From: Podospora pseudocomata | Lineage: Eukaryota; Ascomycota; Sordariomycetes; Sordariales; Podosporaceae | Direction: 5' to 3' | DNA: 64,000 nucleotides | Assembly (NCBI RefSeq): GCF_035222375.1 | Contig: NW_026946366.1 | Location: forward strand, 1,736,001 to 1,800,000 | Part shown: positions 57,587 through 64,000 of the stretch, piece after piece | How the letters are laid out: each line of letters starts with the position of its first letter | How positions within the stretch are numbered: position 1 is the stretch's first letter | Notes under the pieces: model-generated | Database searches by the model: none | Seen by the model: the letters and a program-made list of their open reading frames with translations, nothing else | What the model was told of the DNA's origin: nothing | Made by a program: the position numbers and the translations under genes

Positions 57587-59516
57587 ATGTTATCCTCGAG
57601 AGCCTCTCTCGCCGCCACGAGGCGTCTAGTCCCCACTACGAGTTTCGCTCAACAAGCCGGTTGGACATGCGCCCAGTGTCGCAACTCGATTCCAACACTT
57701 CGAAAAGGGGTTCCGAGCCTACTTCGCGCGAATGGCCCGACAACGAGACGATATGGCAGTAAGACTGGCGACAACGGAGGGCGCCAGGACCATAACTATG
57801 GTGGCAGATCGAGAGCCAGGAGGTCAGCTGTGCTGGCCGCAACAGGAGGTGGTGTCGCCGCCGCCGCCGCTACGGTTGGTGGAAGTTTACTTGCCTTCGG
57901 GGACGATATCAAGAACTCATATGAAGCGATGGAGAGAACGGGCAGGGTGGCTGCCGCACTGGTACTCTGCATCAACGACTACTACACCACCCTCGGCCGG
58001 CGGGATAAGGTGGAGAAGCCAGAAGAGAAGGAAACTCTGCTCAAGGCCTGCCACCAGAGATGTGCCGACAGGACACTAAAGGTTCTAGAGCAGAGTGGTG
58101 GCATCTTCATCAAGTTGGGACAGCATCTGGTTTGTGGCACCCCCTTTCGTTCGTCGTTCACTGACCATTCAGGGGCTAACATGACTTTTTCAACAGAGCG
58201 CAATGAACTATCTCCTCCCACCCGAATGGACCACGACGTTCATCCCCCTCCAAGATAGATGCCCCGTTTCCTCGTTCGAATCGATCCAAGCCATGTTCAA
58301 AGCCGATACCGGACAAGATCTTTTGGATTACTTTTCCGAGTTCTCCCCCGAGCCGATAGGTGCCGCCTCTCTTGCGCAGGTCCATATGGCTACGATCAGG
58401 GAAACTGGTCAAAGGGTCGCCGTCAAAGTACAGCACCCATCCCTTAAGAAATGGGCCAAACTCGACATGAACCTCACCTCGTTTACCTTTTCCACATTGA
58501 AGCGCTTCTTTCCTGAATATGACCTCGAGTGGCTATCCTCCGAAGTAGAGGTTTCGTTACCGCAAGAACTCAATTTCGAATGCGAGGCTGAGAATTCGAA
58601 ACGGACAAAGGAGTACTTTGGGAGTCTGTCACAGCCTCTGCCGCTGGTGATCCCGGATGTGCTCTGGGCAAAGAAGCGCATTTTGGTTATGGCATGCGAA
58701 ACGGGCAAGAGACTGGATGATTTGGACTACATGGACTCGCAAGGGATCGACAGAGACGAGGTATCTGCCACCTTGGCGAGGATATTCAACGAGATGATTT
58801 TTGGTGAGGGGGCCCCGCTGCACTGCGATCCTCACGGAGGCAACATCGCCATTCGAAAGAACGACACTAGAAGAAGAGGGCCGAACTTTGATATTGTGCT
58901 CTATGACCACGGGCTGTATAGAGATATCCCCCAGGATTTGAGGAGGAGCTACGCCAAGATGTGGCTGGCAGTGATTGATGGGGATATGGAAGGGATGAAG
59001 AAGTATGTCAACGAGGTGGCGGGCATTGGGGAGGACAAGTTCCCTCTGTTTGCCTCGGCCATCACTGGGAGGGACTTTATGATTGTGAGCGACACCAATG
59101 AGGGTGGTGTGATGAAGCCGAAGGAGGCGAGCGAGCAAAAGACCATGAGCACTGCGTTGCAAGAGGGTTTGCTGGCGGACTTGGTGCAGATGTTGGGACA
59201 AGTGCCGAGAATTATCCTGTTGATTCTGAAGACGAACGACTTGACGAGGAGTCTGGATGAGAGTTTGCATACAAAGCAGGGGCCGGTCAGACAGTTCCTG
59301 ATTCTGGCCAGGTATTGCATGCGGACGGTGTTTTACGAGCAGCTGGAAGAGATCAAGAAGAGAGGGAGTCTGTACTGGCCACCAAATGCCATCAGGGTGT
59401 TTGCCGCCTGGCTGGGATTCTTGAGGGTAGAGTTGAAGCTTGAGGCGTTTGAACTTTGGTTGAGCGCGAAGCGGTTGCTGGGATACAAGAACTTGAGGTT
59501 AGAGGCGGCTGCATGA
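57587..59516 (+). CDS. mcp2: ABC1/ADCK-family mitochondrial protein (Mcp2/ADCK1 type)
   Basis: Two exons, 57587-58129 and 58197-59516, give 620 residues. MLSSRASLAATRRLVPTTSF is a mitochondrial presequence; a Gly/Ala segment (ATGGGVAAAAATVGGSLLAF) may be a membrane span. The UbiB/ABC1 kinase-like motifs are the KxGQ element SGGIFIKLGQHL/SAMNYLLP, the Ala-rich loop PIGAASLAQVHMATIRETGQ, the lysine in RVAVKVQHPSLKKW, the catalytic-like HCDPHGGNIAI and a metal-binding LYDHGLYRD. The C-terminal part continues through LPQELNFECEAENSKRTKEY to the end LEAAA. Yeast Mcp2 is an inner-membrane protein tied to lipid homeostasis; ADCK1 is its human relative. The join is clean (CTG/AGC, phase 0) with a GCTAAC branch. 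Confidence 0.92.
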
Positions 59517-60013
59517 TGCCATAGACGCGCGTGTATATGAGATGCCGCGTTTAGGCAGACTCTCAAGTATTCAGGCAGCCATGTTTGAGCGAGCGAGTGA
59601 GTATGTGTGTCTGTCCTTTTCTCATACGATGCTGATCTGGGCTGTGACAAACAGTGACGAGACGAATTGTCTTCAGGACTTTGAATTCATGGCAGATCAC
59701 CTCGGATTGGACATCGTAAAAGTCCTGAACCGGGACACCATACCATCCTGAGAACAGGGGTCCGACCAGCCCTATGAGGCGCGTCGCCTCTGCCAAGAGC
59801 CCAGGCAGCTACCTCGTGGTTTCAAAGTACCACCACGCCTCGTTGTAACAACACATCATCACCGTAGACATAGTTTTGTACAGGCCTCTTCACCCTCTCC
59901 GCTCCCTTTCTCATCATTCAACAGGACATATTTATCCTGCACAGCAACCACCATCGTTCACCACCACCTACAGACATCTCACCCAACAGTCCCCTCACCG
60001 CCAGTCCGTCACC
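59517..60013. other. Intergenic
   Basis: 3' flank of the ABC1-family gene and leader of the dioxygenase gene. Nothing else is seen. Confidence 0.5.
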
Positions 60014-61095
60014 ATGCTCTCCTCCATCAAATGGCCCTTCCTCTCCTCCTCCTCCTCCGAGGAAAAGAAACCCACACCCCACCCTCACATCCAACCCCAC
60101 AAGCCCATCCAAACCAAATACATCTCCCTCCCCGTCGACATCCCTCCCTCTTTCCTTTCCCTCACCCCCGACCCGGCCCTCGTCCCAGACGCAAAACCAA
60201 TCACCTTCCACCCCCTAGACTGGACCTCAACCGCCATCCCCGAAAACAAGGGGAAGCTAGCCTTCATCCTCGAAAATGTCCTCTCCCCTTCAGAATGTGG
60301 CCAACTGATCGAGTACGCAGAGGAATCAGTACCGCTGGATAGCCCGACCGCCGCCTCTGGCGCAAACAACGGACCCTGGAGCCCGGCGCTGGTGAATATG
60401 GGCTCAGGATTCGAACTTTATGAGCCGAGCTACAGGCGGAGCGACAGGATCATTTGGGATACAAAAGAAGTCGCGGACAGGATTTGGGAGCGGTGTTTGA
60501 GTGTGGAGGGGTTGAGAAGGGAGATTGAGGTTATACAGGGGCAGGAGAGGATCAAGAAGGTGACGGGGCGGGGGGAGTGGCACGGGGATGGGGGGAGGGG
60601 GAGGTGGGTAATGAGGAGGATGAATGAGCGGCTTAGGTTTCTGAGGTATGAGAAGGGGGGGTTTTTCCAGCGTGAGTGGCACTGATGAAGGTGAAAGGGG
60701 AACACGAATGGGTGCTAATGAGGATGACTATAGCGCATTGTGACAGTGCGTATTATGCTTCGATGGATAAGGAGCAGGTTGTCAAGACGTTGCTTACGGT
60801 GCATATTTACTTGAACGATTGCAAGGCTACGGCCGAGGACCCGGACAGTACTGAGTTGGTGGGCGGGGCGACGACGCTGTTTAGCTCGGATGAGAAGAGG
60901 AGGTACGATGTCGAGTGCAAGGCGGGGAGGGTGTTGGTTTTTCAGCACAGCGCCGTGCTGCACTCGGGGGATGAGGTGAAGCAGGGGGTCAAGTTTAGTG
61001 TGAGGAGTGATGTTTTGTATGAGCAGGTTTTGGCGAAGGAGGAGGAGCAGGAGGAGGCAGAGGAGGAGGAGGAGGAGGGTGAGGGTTCAAAGTAA
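60014..61095 (+). CDS. 2-oxoglutarate/Fe(II) dioxygenase, prolyl 4-hydroxylase-like
   Basis: Two exons, 60014-60671 and 60734-61095, give 339 residues. The N-terminal about 70 residues are Ser/Pro/His-rich. The domain begins LAFILENVLSPSECGQLIEY, the usual entry helix of P4H domains, then the strand RRSDRIIWDTKEVADRIWER and NERLRFLRYEKGGFFQ/PHCD. Splicing joins C + CG and creates the HxD iron ligands (H221, D223). The jelly roll continues LLTVHIYLNDC and GGATTLFSSD, with the distal His in FQHSAVLHSGDEV and the 2-oxoglutarate Lys/Arg region in KQGVKFSVRSDVLYEQV. The acidic tail is EEEQEEAEEEEEEGEGSK. Substrate is unknown. A MYND-finger gene follows on the same strand after 308 nt. Confidence 0.88.
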
Positions 61096-61271
61096 GGGAT
61101 GTATGTTTACGGCGTCCCAAATCAGTATTTTGTAATGGAAAGGTACCTAAGGGGGTGTTTATAACAAGCATGTTGGTGTTGACCCCTAAAGCCCCCTGAA
61201 AACGCCAAGGTTTAGGTGGGGTGAGTTTAACTTCAGTTGCTGACCGCTCCCCGCATTTCAACCATCTCACT

Positions 61272-61322
<51 letters not shown>

Positions 61323-61403
61323 CTTACACCACCATCTCACTTCATCTATCTCTCATCATCCTTCTCTCCTCCCCATCTCAACACCCCCCCCAACTCACCC
61401 GCA
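61096..61403. other. Intergenic with hexamer array before MYND gene
   Basis: Upstream region of the MYND gene; it contains the CTCACC array below. Confidence 0.5.
61266..61323 (-). repeat. GGGTGA hexamer array (as CACCCT on plus), about 9-10 units
   Basis: Tandem CTCACC/CACCCT on the plus strand, the same unit as the array at 16627-16700 in opposite orientation. It lies 80-140 nt upstream of the MYND gene ATG, likely in its promoter or leader. Confidence 0.9.
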
Positions 61404-62069
61404 ATGCCACCCCCAGATTTCACCTCTCCCCTCACCTTCAAAACCTTCAACACCATCCCCTCCACCGCCGCATCCCCACCACCCTCCTCAGAAACATACT
61501 ACCTCCTCGCCGAGATAAAAGAAAACCTCTCCCTCACCCGCCCAACCCTAATCTGCTCGGACCTCTCCTCCACCTCCTTCGCCCTGACTTGGTCCGACCT
61601 CCACGCCTCTCCCCACGCCTCCGACGTTGACTTCAAGGCCCTAGGTCTCAAAAAGGGGAATTGTGTCCTCTTGCCAAATGCCAGAAGAACTGACTCCTCA
61701 GATGAGGTGAAGCAAGGCAAGGTTGTGATCCCCGGGGGCAAGGATGAGTGGCAAGGAAAGTCCGGGCTGAGGGTGATACCAGGCAAGCTGGAAAAGGTGG
61801 TGGAGGTGGGGCAGGATTGGGAGTTTGTGATTGAGGAGGGGGAGGGGAAGTGTGGGAATTGCGGCAAGGAAGGGAGGGAGGAGGAGCTGGCCAAGTGTAC
61901 GGGGTGTAGGGGGGTGGGGTATTGTTCCAAGGTATGCCTCTCACTGTTGAATATAAGAAATGATGATGCTAATGGGGGAGAACAGGAGTGTCAAGTTAAA
62001 GGCTGGACAGAAGGTGGCCACAAGAGTACATGCAAGATTATCAAGACCTTCAAGGAGATATGGCCTTGA
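61404..62069 (+). CDS. MYND zinc-finger protein
   Basis: Two exons, 61404-61931 and 61986-62069, give 203 residues. The N-terminal part (MPPPDFTSPLTFKTFNTIPS to SGLRVIPGKLEKVVEV) has no clear domain; it may be a small beta-rich segment. The MYND finger is at the C terminus: KCGNCGKEGREEELAKCTGC, then GVGYCSK/ECQVKGWTEGG and HKSTCKIIKTFKEIWP. Splicing joins YCSK/ECQ, which supplies the conserved C-x3-C-Q-x2-W spacing. The intron is 54 nt and open in frame, so retention would insert 18 residues into the finger. MYND fingers bind short proline-containing peptides. Partner and role are unknown. Confidence 0.86.
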   Translation: MPPPDFTSPLTFKTFNTIPSTAASPPPSSETYYLLAEIKENLSLTRPTLICSDLSSTSFALTWSDLHASPHASDVDFKALGLKKGNCVLLPNARRTDSSDEVKQGKVVIPGGKDEWQGKSGLRVIPGKLEKVVEVGQDWEFVIEEGEGKCGNCGKEGREEELAKCTGCRGVGYCSKVCLSLLNIRNDDANGGEQECQVKGWTEGGHKSTCKIIKTFKEIWP

Positions 62070-62269
62070 TTTAGATACACAACAATCTCAACCATAACAT
62101 CGCACTCTCAAACGAAATGACACTGCAATAAAGTTACACCAAAAGCGAGACGGTCCCACACTAAATACATACATACGAACCAAAAACCCCCGAATGAATT
62201 CCCCCAAGGTCCCTATTTTGTCATTTCCCCGTCACAAAAACAACAGCCTTCCAAGATCTAACCCCCCTC

Positions 62270-63824
62270 TCAAACACCAGTGCTCATCCACCCAAACGTC
62301 CCCACCACACTAACCAATATCAACACCGTCAATATCCCCGCGCCCGCCTTGTCCCCCGTCGTCGGCGGCAGGTACTTGTCCTTGAAGTTATCACTCTGGC
62401 TCCCCGCGTTCGGATCCCCCTTGCTCGTGCCTCCCGTCGAGTTTGTCACAGGAGGCCTGCTCTGCCCGATCAACAACGACGACACGGCCCCCAAGACATT
62501 CATCGTCTGCCCCGCCCCCTGGCTCCCGTCAAAGGTGCCCGTGGACCACTTAAACCCACAGGCTCTCTGTCCGTTCTTCTCGCCTACACAGCTGGCAATA
62601 GCCGCCTTGGCCGAGTTCTGCAGAACGGGCAACACCTTCGGGGCGAGAAAAGGCGCGACCTGGGTGGCGGTGGCCATCCAGCGGGCGACGTAGCCCTTGA
62701 AACTGAGCATGTCCGTCGTGCAAGACATGTGCTCCTCGCAGGCGACCTCGTAAGCAATGTTGTCGGGGAAGAAAACGCGGATGGTGGCGTCGGTGAGACC
62801 GTCGAGGCGTTCGCGCCAAACGTCACTGCCATTTGTCTAGGGCATGTTAGCCAACCTTTGATTTCAGCAACCACAATGAGGGGTTAGAGAAAAACATGCA
62901 TAATTATACATGTACGCCGCCCCAAGCAAAAACACCCCGTTGTTGTACGAAAACTGCGCCCGGTTGATGTCGGTGCAGTTGTGCTCGACGTGCCCGCCGT
63001 CGTAGATGTTGTACTTTTCGTCCATGAACCCGACTCCTCTCATCCAGTCCCATGTCTTTTCCGCCCAGTCGGCGTACGTGGTGTTGCCCGTGTACCGGGC
63101 CAGTCTCGCGCCCAGGTTGAAGAAGCATCCGTTTGCGATACCTGTCTCGTGTTAGCCCCTGGTTCCCTCTAGACGAGCCGCCGGCTGTTATGAGACCAAC
63201 TATTCTTGTAATTATACCCATTATTCGACCAAGGAATCTGCCACCTCAACCCCCCGTTGCACGTCTCGTCGTGCCTGTCCGGGCTCGCCTGGGTGTTGAA
63301 CACGGCCTGCGCCAACGCCAACCACTGCGGTTCATCCTCTGGTGGATCAGGAAAGTTGTTTTCCGCGGCCAGCATCGCCGACATGCCCCAGAACCCTTGA
63401 TCGTCGTTCCCCAGGGAGGCGGTGACGTTGGGGGGCATGTAGTCCTTGTCTGGGCCTACCTGCCACAGCATGGCTTGGGTGATGAGATCGTTGTAGCTGT
63501 CATCGCCGGTGAATTTCCAGTAGTCGATCAGGGTCCCCCACATGGCGCCGCCTTCCCACCAGTAGTAATCGCCTGCTGGGGGAGGACCAGGGAGGATGCC
63601 GGGGGTTTGGCCGGTGAGGTTGCCTTTGTAGTATTGGAGGAGGTCCCAGGCGAGGAGGGAGGAGGTTTGTTTGATGTCGGCTGGGGAATTGTTAATATCG
63701 TCAATATCAGGGCAGCTGAAGAAAGGGGAAGCGCACCAGCGGACGCGATGCTATAAGTGGCGGCGTTGGCGACGGCGGCGCCACTGAGCAGAACGGCTGC
63801 CGTGTGTCGTATTGGTGAAATCAT
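62270..63824 (-). CDS. dcw1: GPI-anchored GH76 protein (Dcw1/Dfg5 type)
   Basis: Dcw1/Dfg5 proteins act in cell-wall assembly, probably transferring GPI-anchored proteins to wall glucan. Four exons, 63824-63737, 63680-63201, 63141-62900 and 62836-62270, give 458 residues. A signal peptide is clear: [20 protein letters not shown]. The GH76 core has [40 protein letters not shown] (the Asp-Asp pair is the usual catalytic centre) and [18 protein letters not shown]. After [20 protein letters not shown] comes AAYMYN/YTNGSDVW, with the intron inside this motif. The C-terminal Ser/Thr/Gly-rich segment and hydrophobic end ([20 protein letters not shown]) are a GPI signal. The last intron begins GC rather than GT. 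Junction phases and family motifs agree. Confidence 0.92.
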
Positions 63825-64000
63825 CTTCGGTATCAATGTTGTGGTGGTTTGTTTGCTGGTGACGAAATAGAGAAAGCAACCGGAAAGGGGGCGTGAAGAA
63901 TGTGAAAAACGAATGTGGTGGTAGTGGTGTAGCTAAGTCGAAACCATCAGAGCCGCAATGATGATGTTGGTTTTTTTTTTGTTGTTTTTTCTTCTTCTAT

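Overview
This window looks like chromosomal DNA of a filamentous ascomycete, most likely a sordariomycete related to Podospora, Chaetomium or Neurospora. The genes are short to medium in length. They are broken by 50-110 nt spliceosomal introns with GTAAGT/GTATGT-like donors, CTAAC/CTGAC branch sites and YAG acceptors. The proteins are typical fungal housekeeping proteins. Exon choices below come from reading splice signals, phase and family conservation by eye; no alignment or transcript data were available. I saw no rRNA, tRNA, CRISPR array, intact transposon or viral remnant.

Layout. Six minus-strand genes lie between 1 and 13538: the 5' end of a KIN17 gene cut by the window edge, aspartate kinase (hom3), a mitochondrial Mdl1-type ABC half-transporter, homoserine kinase (thr1), a pepsin-type aspartic protease and an aminodeoxychorismate-lyase-like PLP enzyme. 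Tom70 follows on the plus strand and converges on a plasma-membrane Qa-SNARE (Sso/Syn1). Imp4 (minus) and Upf1 (plus) diverge. Next on the plus strand come a peroxiredoxin-like protein, a multi-pass membrane protein with a long disordered tail, Ubc9, asparagine synthetase and mitochondrial porin. A J-domain membrane protein (minus) and methionine aminopeptidase 2 (plus) diverge, followed by the Ups2-like PRELI protein, a small unknown protein (minus) diverging from a Yfh7-like P-loop kinase, and a 901-residue protein of unknown function (minus). After a gene-poor 2.6 kb there are two small unknown genes (minus), then an ABC1-family protein (Mcp2/ADCK1 type), a 2-oxoglutarate dioxygenase and a MYND-finger protein (all plus), and a Dcw1/Dfg5-type GPI-anchored GH76 protein (minus) near the right edge.

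How the genes fit together. Two steps of threonine synthesis (aspartate kinase and homoserine kinase) sit about 5.6 kb apart, and asparagine synthetase, another aspartate user, is in the same window. Many products are mitochondrial: Mdl1, Tom70, porin, the Ups2-like protein, the Mcp2-like protein and probably the J-protein. This looks like ordinary gene neighbourhood rather than a dedicated cluster.

The most striking structural observation is a 2-nucleotide internal exon that I infer in the asparagine synthetase gene. Others are a 6-nt first coding exon in imp4, a GC-AG intron in the GH76 gene, a run of about seven degenerate 13-residue repeats in the membrane-protein tail, and two separate arrays of the same GGGTGA hexamer.
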